Below, in pieces: positions 53,711-60,559 of a stretch of DNA of 64,000 nt (its first letter is position 1; each line of letters starts with the position of its first letter). The DNA comes from Nodosilinea sp. PGN35 (GTDB lineage: Bacteria > Cyanobacteriota > Cyanobacteriia > Phormidesmidales > Phormidesmidaceae). Under the pieces are notes generated by a model. The model was not told the DNA's origin. It saw nothing but the letters and a program-made list of their open reading frames with translations, and did not search any database. The stretch covers positions 302,475 through 366,474 of the forward strand of contig NZ_JAQKQJ010000021.1 in assembly GCF_029109325.1 (NCBI RefSeq), read 5' to 3'. The translations under genes and the position numbers were made by a program.

Positions 53711-56700
53711 ATGCAGCGTTTACACGACTACCCCTGGCGCATTAGCTACGCCAGCGACACCAGCAACCCCGTCGCCGACTTCTACATCCCCGCCCTCGAA
53801 CGCTCCACCCAGTACGATCGCAAATCCGGCTTCTTCAACAGCACCATCCTCAGCCAGGTCGCTGGGGGGCTGGGGGCTTTCCTCCAAAACGAAGGCCGCA
53901 TTCGGCTGATCATGAGCTGCCACCTCAGCAAAACCGACCTCCAGGCCATCCAACAAGGCTATGCCCTCCGCGATGCCGTCGCCGCTCGCCTTGATGCCAA
54001 CCTCACCCCACCTACCAACTTTGCCCAGCTCAAACGCCTCGAAATTCTCAGCTGGCTGATTCAGAGCGATCGCCTCGACATCCGCATCGCCATCCCCCTG
54101 CGCCACGACGGTCAGCCCCTTGACCCCGACGAGGCCATCAACACCCACTACATTTACCACGAGAAAGTCTGCCTCTTCACCGACGCTGACGGCAACCAAA
54201 TCACCACCACCGGCTCTAACAACGAGTCCAGTGGCGGCTGGAACTTCAACGTCGAATCGTTCCATGTCTTTTGCTCCTGGGAGGGCGATCGCGACCTGGC
54301 CCGTGTACAGGAAGAAACCCTACGCTTCGAGCAGCACTGGCACAACCAAATCCCCAGCGTCCGCGTGTTTGAGGTGCCCGAAGCCGTCAAGCGCAAGCTG
54401 ATCCACTATGCCCCACCCCAAAAGCCTCTCTGGACAGCCGACGACGAATTCAACCAGCGCCCCCTCACCCGGCTGGAGCGTGAACAGCTAGCGGTTCCTG
54501 ACCCAGCGCCCATTCAGGAAGATGAGCTAGAGGCCCAGATCGATGAGGCCGCCCTGGAGAAAGAACGGGAGATGTTTCGGGCGATCGCCAACATCCACCA
54601 AGACCCCGGCTGCCTCAGCGCCTGCCTCAGCTCCATCCCCATCCATCCCTGGCCCCACCAGATCAAAATCCTCAAACGCGCCGCCGCCGAATTTCCCCGC
54701 AGCTTCCTAATTGCCGATGAAGTGGGTCTGGGCAAAACCATCGAGACCGGGCTGATCCTCCGCTACCTGCTGGTCTCCCAAAAGGTGAAGCGCGTTCTGG
54801 TGCTGGCCCCCGCCAGCGTCCAGCTTCAATGGCACGAAGAACTGCGCGAAAAGTTCAACCTCCACTTCTGGAGCTACACCCAGGGCGAATTCAAAGACCC
54901 CTACGGTCACACCACTCAGCCCTCCGGCAACCCCTGGAACAGCAAAAACCTGATTCTGGCCTCCAGCCACCTGGTACGCCGCCGCGATCGCATGCAAGAA
55001 TTACTCGATGCCGACCCCTGGGATCTAGTCATTCTCGACGAGGCCCACCATGCCCGCCGCAAATCGCCCCAGGCCCGCAAAGATACCCCCAACCGCCTGC
55101 TACAACTGCTAGAGCAACTACGCGACAAAACTAAAGCGCTGATTTTGCTCTCAGCCACCCCCATGCAGATCGACCCCATCGAAGTCTTCGACCTGCTGCA
55201 TGTGCTGGGGCTAAAGGGCCACTGGGCCTACGGCGACACCTTCTGCGATTACTTCTCATCGCTGGATAGCAAGCCCGATCGCCACCTGCTGAACTTCTGG
55301 CAAACGATGTCTGCCGACTACTTTACCCGTGGCGGCCAGCCCTGCCCCCGGCTCCAGCAGCACCTCCACCAGCAAGACCGGATGCTAGCCAGCCGAGTGG
55401 AAGATGCTTGGCGGGGGCGGCTGAAAATAACCATCAACGAGCGCTCCTACCTACAAGACGAAGCCTTTATCGCCGCCTCCCTCCAGTTCCTCTCCACCAA
55501 TACTCCCCTCAAAGACATGATGTTCCGCCACACGCGGGATACCCTGCGGGAGTACTACCGCCTCGGCCTGCTGGAAAAAGACGTGCCCCGCCGCGAGGTG
55601 CGCGACAACGCCATTACCCTCGAACCCACCCGCGAAGCCGACCTCTACCGCCAGGTGAGCGACTACGTGCGCCACTTCTACCGCCTGGCGCAGAAAGAAC
55701 AGCGCAAAGCCCTGGGCTTTTTGATGACCCTCTACCGCAAGCGGTTGACCAGCTCCTTCTACGCCATCCAACAATCCCTCCAGCGACGACTGGAGTCCCT
55801 GCTCACCCAACAGGGCAGCGGCCTCACTGCCGACGACCTGGCGGATCTAGACGATGCCGACGATGCGGTGATCGAAGGGCTAGAGGGCTATATGAAGCCC
55901 GTAGATCCTAGAGAAATTGAGCACCTACAAGCCCTGCTGCGGCAGTTTGAGAACACCGGGGAAGATACCAAGTTGGCCCATTTCATCAGCACCCTGCGCC
56001 AAGAGTTGGTGAACCGGGAAAGCGCGATCGCCTTCACCCAGTACACCGACACCATGGACTTCCTGCGGGAGCAACTGCGAGGACTCTACGGCAGCCAGGT
56101 GGCCTGCTACTCTGGGCGCGGCGGCGAACTGTGGCGCGATGGCCAGTGGGCGATCGTGCCCAAGGAACTTATCAAAACCCGGTTTCGCGATGGCGAGATC
56201 AAAATTCTGCTCTGTACCGAATCTGCCAGCGAGGGCCTGAACCTGCAAACCTGCGGGGTGCTGTTTAACTACGACTTGCCCTGGAACCCTATGCGGGTGG
56301 AGCAGCGCATTGGTCGCATCGACCGGATTGGCCAGCGATACCCTACCGTCACTATTCACAACTTCTACTACGACGGCACGGTGGAAGCGAAGGTGTATCG
56401 GAAATTGCGCGATCGCATTGGGGCCTTTGAATCTGTGGTCGGCAACCTCCAGCCCATCCTAGCCCAAGTGCCCACTTTCATCGAACGGGCCACCATGAGC
56501 GTCGATGCCGAGGAAGAAGACGTGCTGCTCTCCGAGTTTGACAACGTCCTGGCGGCTCCAACCCAGCGTCCAGCTCTAGATGATATGGTGAAGCGCGATG
56601 TAGAAGCTGACCTGCAAGACATTCGGCGACCGCTGCCTCCCACCGCCATTAACCCAGAGGCGATCGAAGAGACCTTCACTCAATCAGTCCTCCTACAAAC

Positions 56701-56869
56701 AAAGGGAGTTCACTTTACGCCTGTAGAATCTGGAATCTGGCAGATGAGTTATGGCCAATGGGCCAACACGGTGACCTTTCAGCCAGCCATCTTTGCCGAC
56801 AAACCCTCTCTGCGGCTAATGACCTGGGGCGATCCGCTCTTTCACCAACTCCTGACCCAGGTGCTCTAA
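53711..56869 (+). CDS. PLD-SNF2 helicase 2 (phospholipase-D-like anti-phage protein)
   Basis: 1052 residues. The PLD domain (about 20-200) has YHEKVCLF with H150/K152 and TTGSNNESSGGW (about 164-175). The SNF2 helicase follows: Walker A DEVGLGKTIE (335-344), DEAH (about 443), LLSATPMQIDP (about 480), SEGLNLQTCGVL (about 838) and QRIGRIDRIGQR (about 866-877). This architecture is that of the DrmD-like/HepA-like helicases of anti-phage systems. GC-rich with C-ending codons, the same style as the 3' end of the DUF1156 gene, which suggests these two came in together. Last gene of the plus-strand defence run; it starts 58 bases after helicase 1. Confidence 0.88.
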   Translation: MQRLHDYPWRISYASDTSNPVADFYIPALERSTQYDRKSGFFNSTILSQVAGGLGAFLQNEGRIRLIMSCHLSKTDLQAIQQGYALRDAVAARLDANLTPPTNFAQLKRLEILSWLIQSDRLDIRIAIPLRHDGQPLDPDEAINTHYIYHEKVCLFTDADGNQITTTGSNNESSGGWNFNVESFHVFCSWEGDRDLARVQEETLRFEQHWHNQIPSVRVFEVPEAVKRKLIHYAPPQKPLWTADDEFNQRPLTRLEREQLAVPDPAPIQEDELEAQIDEAALEKEREMFRAIANIHQDPGCLSACLSSIPIHPWPHQIKILKRAAAEFPRSFLIADEVGLGKTIETGLILRYLLVSQKVKRVLVLAPASVQLQWHEELREKFNLHFWSYTQGEFKDPYGHTTQPSGNPWNSKNLILASSHLVRRRDRMQELLDADPWDLVILDEAHHARRKSPQARKDTPNRLLQLLEQLRDKTKALILLSATPMQIDPIEVFDLLHVLGLKGHWAYGDTFCDYFSSLDSKPDRHLLNFWQTMSADYFTRGGQPCPRLQQHLHQQDRMLASRVEDAWRGRLKITINERSYLQDEAFIAASLQFLSTNTPLKDMMFRHTRDTLREYYRLGLLEKDVPRREVRDNAITLEPTREADLYRQVSDYVRHFYRLAQKEQRKALGFLMTLYRKRLTSSFYAIQQSLQRRLESLLTQQGSGLTADDLADLDDADDAVIEGLEGYMKPVDPREIEHLQALLRQFENTGEDTKLAHFISTLRQELVNRESAIAFTQYTDTMDFLREQLRGLYGSQVACYSGRGGELWRDGQWAIVPKELIKTRFRDGEIKILLCTESASEGLNLQTCGVLFNYDLPWNPMRVEQRIGRIDRIGQRYPTVTIHNFYYDGTVEAKVYRKLRDRIGAFESVVGNLQPILAQVPTFIERATMSVDAEEEDVLLSEFDNVLAAPTQRPALDDMVKRDVEADLQDIRRPLPPTAINPEAIEETFTQSVLLQTKGVHFTPVESGIWQMSYGQWANTVTFQPAIFADKPSLRLMTWGDPLFHQLLTQVL

Positions 56870-56880
56870 AGACACTAACG

Positions 56881-57213
56881 TTATGTCCGCTGAAAATACT
56901 TCACCAGCATTTTCATTAACTCTCCAGGCTGACATCGCAGGGGCCTTTCAGGGGTAGGCGCTGGCATGAAATCAGTCCACTCAAAGATTTCGGCAAAACC
57001 ACATAGGTGCATCTGCTGAAGCATCGCCTGAATCGCCTCCCGAGACCCGATCGCCAAGAGTTTCACCGGCTCTCGGTCGGGCCTGGGGTAGTTACTCAAC
57101 TTTTGCCTGATCTCTACGCTGACTAAAAGGTCGTGCTCTGTACCGCCAACCTCCGATCCAACAAATCCTTGGGGAGCCAACATGATGTAAGCCTCAAAAC
57201 GTCCTATCGCCAT
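56881..57213 (-). CDS. Hypothetical protein divergent from XRE regulator (110 residues)
   Basis: Not recognised. Start placed at ATG 57213 (MAIGRFEAYIMLAPQGF); the longer frame to 57294 would run through the operator and into the XRE gene. The protein is small and soluble, with LLVSVEIRQKLSNYPRPDREP in the first half and a helical C-terminus. It lies convergent with helicase 2 (11-base gap) and divergent from the XRE gene across a perfect 10-base inverted repeat, so it is probably controlled by that regulator. A toxin role in a toxin-antitoxin pair is possible but nothing in the sequence shows it. Confidence 0.6.
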   Translation of the reverse strand: MAIGRFEAYIMLAPQGFVGSEVGGTEHDLLVSVEIRQKLSNYPRPDREPVKLLAIGSREAIQAMLQQMHLCGFAEIFEWTDFMPAPTPERPLRCQPGELMKMLVKYFQRT

Positions 57214-57220
57214 CTTAGTG

Positions 57221-57250
57221 TCCATATATGTGTGCGTCAACATATATGGA
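57221..57250. promoter_or_regulatory. Operator-like inverted repeat TCCATATATG-N10-CATATATGGA
   Basis: Perfect 10-base arms (57221-57230 and 57241-57250) with 10-base spacing, in the gap between the divergent 110-residue gene and the XRE gene. One-turn-spaced arms are a normal site for a dimeric XRE repressor. Confidence 0.65.
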
Positions 57251-57286
57251 TTCGCTTGCCCACCACTCCTCTGAAATGATGAGGAC

Positions 57287-57520
57287 ATGGGCAAAGCAGG
57301 TTACGTTCTTAAACAAGTGCTGGAGCAGTACGGCATCACACAGTATCGGTTTGCGGCCACCATGGGGGTTGGGCGCAACAGCGTTTACCGCTGGTGCAGC
57401 GGTAAAATTGACCCCACTGGCGACACCATTCTGGAAATCGTCCGTGTCCTCAAAACTATGAGCCCAGAAGCCGCTGAAGCCTTCGTCAATCAGTACATCA
57501 GCAGCGAACTCGACGAATAA
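57287..57520 (+). CDS. XRE-family helix-turn-helix regulator
   Basis: 77 residues, with GAGGAC directly before the ATG. A Cro/C1-type helix-turn-helix covers most of the protein: YGITQYRFAATMGVGRNSVY (15-34) followed by RWCSGKIDPTGDTILEIVRVL. The remaining C-terminal helix (SPEAAEAFVNQYIS) may dimerise. It faces the 110-residue gene across a perfect inverted repeat, so it probably represses both genes. It ends 21 bases before the convergent 223-residue gene. Confidence 0.85.
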   Translation: MGKAGYVLKQVLEQYGITQYRFAATMGVGRNSVYRWCSGKIDPTGDTILEIVRVLKTMSPEAAEAFVNQYISSELDE

Positions 57521-57541
57521 CGTCCCAGCAGTGGCCAAAAC

Positions 57542-58213
57542 TTAGCGCTCCAAGTTCCTGCTGCGAAGTGGCATCCGCTGTGATTGCCCCACCTGGAGCG
57601 CCTGAATCGCCTGCACCTGGGCTACCGTCCCTCGGGCATACTGCTCAATCGTGGGCGGGGCCACCCCCTGCAAATCTTGCTGAAAACGGGCATACGGCCC
57701 CTGGTGCAGTAACGCCGCCACGGCCTCCCCCGATTCCCCGGCTCCCAGTGCTGCCGCCGTCACCTTTTGGTCGAGCTGAATCGCGGAGAGATCACTGCTC
57801 ACATAATCTCGGTAGAGATCAGGGTAGCTCTGAATTTTCCCCGTCACTGAGCAGGCGTATTCCAGGTACCGCTGCTGCTGTAGGCTATCTACGGTCTTTT
57901 GGGCGTACTGGAGCAGCTTGGGTAGTGCTTCCTTCTTCTCATCCTCAGACATTCCCAAAATTTGCTGCTGGGTAAACGGCCCCTGGGCTAGCAGTTGAAT
58001 CACCTGTCGGGGAGTCTTGCCGGTCTGAAGCGCAGCTCTAGCCACTTCCTGATCCAACCCCTGGGCAGACGTAGGGTTATTGCTATAGCGGGTGTAGAGG
58101 CTGTCGTAGTCTTTAGCGTCCTTGAGCGAAGCTTTGGCCAATGCCAGGTACTGCTGGCGCATCAACCGCCCTTTCTCCGTCTCTGGCTCCTTCGGCAACA
58201 GAGGTTCACTCAT
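57542..58213 (-). CDS. Internally duplicated helical protein of the element (223 residues)
   Basis: No named family. Two similar halves are visible. One has YLALAKASLKDAKDYDSLYTR, LDQEVARAALQTGKTPRQV, LLAQGPF (about 22-80). The other has YLEYACSVTGKIQSYPDLYRD, LDQKVTAAALGAGESGEAV, LLHQGPY (about 115-175). This looks like a duplicated helical unit followed by a short basic tail. It overlaps the 149-residue gene by four bases. Such repeats occur as C-terminal regions of relaxase-type proteins in cyanobacterial plasmids, but no relaxase core is here, so a mobilisation role is only a suggestion from position near the element end. Confidence 0.65.
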   Translation of the reverse strand: MSEPLLPKEPETEKGRLMRQQYLALAKASLKDAKDYDSLYTRYSNNPTSAQGLDQEVARAALQTGKTPRQVIQLLAQGPFTQQQILGMSEDEKKEALPKLLQYAQKTVDSLQQQRYLEYACSVTGKIQSYPDLYRDYVSSDLSAIQLDQKVTAAALGAGESGEAVAALLHQGPYARFQQDLQGVAPPTIEQYARGTVAQVQAIQALQVGQSQRMPLRSRNLER

Positions 58214-58659
58214 AGGGCATCGGTGAACTCGTCGAGCAAGTCAGCCGGAGCTGCAACCGTTACGGGCTGTACCAAAGCGGATCCACTAATCATCTCGGTC
58301 TGCAAGTTCTCCGCCTCAGGCCCGCCCACCAGTTCAGCCATGTCAGGCCGAGCCAGGCCCAGCTCAAATTCCTCGCGCAGGTGTTGAATCTGGGCTTCCA
58401 TCTGCCAGATGGACTGCTGAGCCAAGTCACGCAACTCGGCCTCGGAGTAATTGCCGGAGTGTCGGTAAGCGAAGGGTAGCCAGAAAGCACGGGTAGCGGT
58501 GGCCGCTTTCTCTTTGCCGTTGTAGGTGTCGTGGATCAACCAGGAGTAGGTGATGCCGTTGGGAGAGGTGCGATCGGGCTCAAAGATGAAGCGCACTCTG
58601 GGTTTATTACCAGGGTTGACGGACTGATCGTCTGTGGATCCACGAGGTCGCCTGGGCAT
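58210..58659 (-). CDS. Small element protein of unknown function (149 residues)
   Basis: Not recognised. Basic, flexible N-terminus (MPRRPRGSTDDQS), then a compact alpha+beta segment (RVRFIFEPDRTSPNGITYSW, AFWLPFAYRHSGNYSEAE), a helix (AQQSIWQMEAQIQHLREEF) and an acidic tail. It may be a small DNA-binding protein. Its stop overlaps the start of the 223-residue gene (ATGA), so the two form an operon. It is the last gene before the right end of the element. Confidence 0.65.
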   Translation of the reverse strand: MPRRPRGSTDDQSVNPGNKPRVRFIFEPDRTSPNGITYSWLIHDTYNGKEKAATATRAFWLPFAYRHSGNYSEAELRDLAQQSIWQMEAQIQHLREEFELGLARPDMAELVGGPEAENLQTEMISGSALVQPVTVAAPADLLDEFTDAL

Positions 58660-59036
58660 ATACGCGGCACCTTTGAAGGTAAAGTGGGCTCAAAAAACAG
58701 CAGTCAAATTAGATCACACCCTGGCTGTAGTCCAATTTTAACTCAGCATCCAGCTCAAGGCTGAGCTTATGCTGGAAGTTTTTCTAGCGTCGGCCCTCCC
58801 AGAAACTGGTGCTGACACACCGCTGAAGAAATCTCCTGCTCAGTCCCAATTAGCTCAACTGGGATTCAATTCCCCACAATTGCCTACCGCAACCGTTGAA
58901 GGTGTTGGGTCTAGATAAAGGAGGTGATCCGCTGTTAGAAGCAGCGATCGCGCGGCCTATCCAAACACGACTTATCCAAAAAAGACCAATCTCGCCCAAA
59001 CTCCCTCAAACCCTTCCCCAGCAAAGCTTTCGGGAT
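58660..59036. other. Non-coding end segment of the element
   Basis: No gene supported. It contains a long hairpin (58744-58774) with a T-run, a 14-base match to the complement of the 16S rRNA 3' end (AAAGGAGGTGATCC, 58917-58930), and GCGATCGC at about 58943. The promoter of the two small minus-strand genes must lie in its left part. Confidence 0.5.
58744..58783 (+). terminator. Strong hairpin with T-run near the element end
   Basis: CAGCAT (58744-58749) pairs with ATGCTG (58769-58774) and AGCTCA (58752-58757) with TGAGCT (58762-58767), closing on the loop AGGC; TTTTT follows at 58779-58783. It has terminator shape on the plus strand, although no plus-strand gene directly precedes it. A transfer- or recombination-site hairpin is the alternative. 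Confidence 0.45.
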
Positions 59037-59073
59037 TTGACTATCGCGCTAGGTTGACTATCATTTGACTATC
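59037..59073. repeat. Three direct repeats TTGACTATC beside the attachment site
   Basis: Exact copies at 59037-59045, 59054-59062 and 59065-59073, 59 bases or more inside the tRNA fragment. Short iterated repeats next to an attachment core are the usual form of integrase arm-type or excisionase sites. The assignment is inference. Confidence 0.6.
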
Positions 59074-59131
59074 ACTAAAAAATTAAAAATTTTAAACCCT
59101 TGCCAAATAAGCTTTTCAGGCCTGTCAAACA

Positions 59132-59178
59132 CTTCCTTCACACGGAAGAGGTCACTGGTTCGAAACCAGTATCGCCCA
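59132..59178 (+). other. 3' half of tRNA-Val(CAC), presumptive right attachment site
   Basis: CTTCC/GGAAG (59132-59136, 59144-59148) form a perfect anticodon stem around the loop TTCACAC, giving anticodon CAC. AGGTC is the variable loop. ACTGG/CCAGT (59154-59158, 59166-59170) enclose TTCGAAA as the T arm, and ATCGCCC plus A (59171-59178) is the acceptor 3' strand with discriminator. The matching 5' acceptor GGGCGAT and the D arm are absent upstream, so this is a fragment and not a working tRNA gene. Integration into a tRNA 3' end leaves just such a fragment at the far end of an element. Confidence 0.85.
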
Positions 59179-59539
59179 TACTTTAAGAAAATCCTGTTCT
59201 CCTCAATTTGGAGGTTCTGACAGCCTAAAATTCAGGGGTTTTTTCCAACGTCAGCGGTGAGTTAACTGGCCCAGGTCACTTCCCTGGTGGCTAAGTTGCT
59301 AGCCAAGCCCGCAAACGCGGCCTAGTCCTCCGGGCAACACTCGACCCGGAACCGAATTCAACAGGGGATGCCTATAGGCCGGGGGCAAGAGCCGCCGGGA
59401 GCTGGTGGCGGCTGCTGTCGATGAGAATGTTGCCTCCCGGCTAGATCGGCAGGCAGGGAAAGGTGCGACGCACGTAGCGGGCCGTGATGAACACCATCTG
59501 GGGCTGACACCCCAGGGGAACCCGAGGGCGTACGGTTGC
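59179..59539. other. Chromosomal flank between tRNA fragment and hypE
   Basis: No gene I can support. It starts with an AT-rich stretch and GGGGTTTTTT (about 59234-59242), which could end tRNA transcription, then becomes GC-rich. A minus-strand frame at 59358-59546 is short and Pro/His/Ser-rich and I do not believe it. The right part lies just downstream of hypE. Confidence 0.5.
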
Positions 59540-60559
59540 TCAACAAATGCGAGGGAGCTGTTCGCCGCTTAAAAAATCGAGCAGGCGCTGGGTGCCCAGG
59601 GGGCTGTGCACTATCACCTGGGTGGGTCGATCGCCAGTGACGGTACCAATGCGTTGCGCAGCCGGGTTGTATTGCCGCAAACAGGCGATCGCGGCGGCGG
59701 CGGCGGGAGCAGGCACAAAGGCCACAAAGCGGCCCTCATTGGCGACGTATAGCGGATCGAGCCCCAGCAGCTCGCAGACGCCCTGCACCTCTGGCTGCAC
59801 GGCGATCGCCGCCGATTCTAGGTGAATCGCCAGATTGGTGGCCAGGGCCAGCTCATTGATGGCGCTGGCGAGGCCGCCTCGGGTGAGGTCGCGCAGGCAG
59901 TGAACGGGCACCTGGCGGCACAGGTCGAGGGCAGCGGTCGCCACCGGAGCCGCATCGCTCTCGATGGTGGTCTCAAACTCGAACCCGGCCCGGGCCGACA
60001 GAATAGCAATGCCGTGGCGGCCCACATCGCCGCTGAGCAGCACCACATCCCCCGGCTGGATGGCCGAGGGGCCGAGGGCGCTGTCCTGCTCGCGGGTGCC
60101 GAGGCCCGCTGTGTTGATAAACAGCCCGTCCCCCTTCCCGCGCTCGACGACCTTAGTATCGCCCGTCACGATTCGCACCTGGGCCTGCTCGGCGGCGGAT
60201 TGAATTGAGCACACGACTCGCCACAGGGTCTCCATGGGCAGCCCCTCCTCCAGAATGAAGCTGAGACTGAGATAGTGGGGGGTGGCCCCGGCCATCGCCA
60301 GGTCGTTGACGGTGCCGTAGACCGCCAGCGACCCAATATCCCCGCCGGGGAAAAATAGCGGCGTCACCACGTAGGAGTCGGTGGTAAATGCCAGACGATC
60401 GCTGGATAGCTCCAGGCTGGCGGCATCGTGACGCCAGGCCACCTCCGGCTGAAATACCGCCAGCAACAGGGTCTCCACCAGCTGGTGCATAAGGCGACCG
60501 CCGCCGCCGTGGGCCAGCAGCACCCGAGGGTACTGGTCGAGGGGGATGGGACAGTTCAA
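59540..60559 (-). CDS. hypE: HypE, hydrogenase maturation (cyanide ligand synthesis)
   Basis: HypE dehydrates the thiocarboxamide made by HypF on its own C-terminal cysteine and passes the cyanide to the HypC-HypD iron. The start is a TTG at 60559 whose bases overlap the TGA of hypD (TTGA), giving 339 residues, the normal family size. The frame is open 110 codons further upstream, but that part only shadows hypD. Visible motifs: LLAHGGGGRLMHQLVE (near 14-29), SDRLAFTTDSYVVTPLFFPGG, VYGTVNDLAMAGA, TGDTKVVERGKGDGLFINTAG, and the C-terminal LPRIC with the catalytic Cys as last residue. All expected features are present. Confidence 0.92.
   Translation of the reverse strand: MNCPIPLDQYPRVLLAHGGGGRLMHQLVETLLLAVFQPEVAWRHDAASLELSSDRLAFTTDSYVVTPLFFPGGDIGSLAVYGTVNDLAMAGATPHYLSLSFILEEGLPMETLWRVVCSIQSAAEQAQVRIVTGDTKVVERGKGDGLFINTAGLGTREQDSALGPSAIQPGDVVLLSGDVGRHGIAILSARAGFEFETTIESDAAPVATAALDLCRQVPVHCLRDLTRGGLASAINELALATNLAIHLESAAIAVQPEVQGVCELLGLDPLYVANEGRFVAFVPAPAAAAAIACLRQYNPAAQRIGTVTGDRPTQVIVHSPLGTQRLLDFLSGEQLPRIC

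Larger units (their letters stand above)
1..59178. mobile_element. Integrative conjugative element (right part; left end outside window)
   Basis: A type IV secretion and coupling gene cluster (18642-31260), a plasmid-type methylase/helicase (9444-16718) and a defence island (33403-57520) end abruptly on the right at a 47-base 3' fragment of a tRNA-Val gene (59132-59178), beyond which only hydrogenase genes are found. That is the layout left when an element integrates into the 3' end of a tRNA gene. The left boundary is not seen, so whether the giant gene at 1-8996 belongs to the element is inference. No integrase or relaxase is in the window. A chromosomally integrated plasmid is the alternative reading. 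Confidence 0.65.

Noticed and set aside
53720..54265. 181-codon minus-strand frame inside helicase 2
   Set aside because: Same kind of shadow; it lies opposite the PLD domain with its catalytic motifs.
33403..56869. Classical DISARM or BREX system
   Set aside because: No DUF1998 protein (DrmB) and no BrxC/PglZ/BrxL-type genes were seen; only DUF499, DUF1156 and PLD-SNF2 parts are shared with related loci.
58660..59178. Complete tRNA-Val gene, possibly with an intron
   Set aside because: No GGGCGAT acceptor strand or D-arm sequence is present anywhere upstream in the 500 bases examined.
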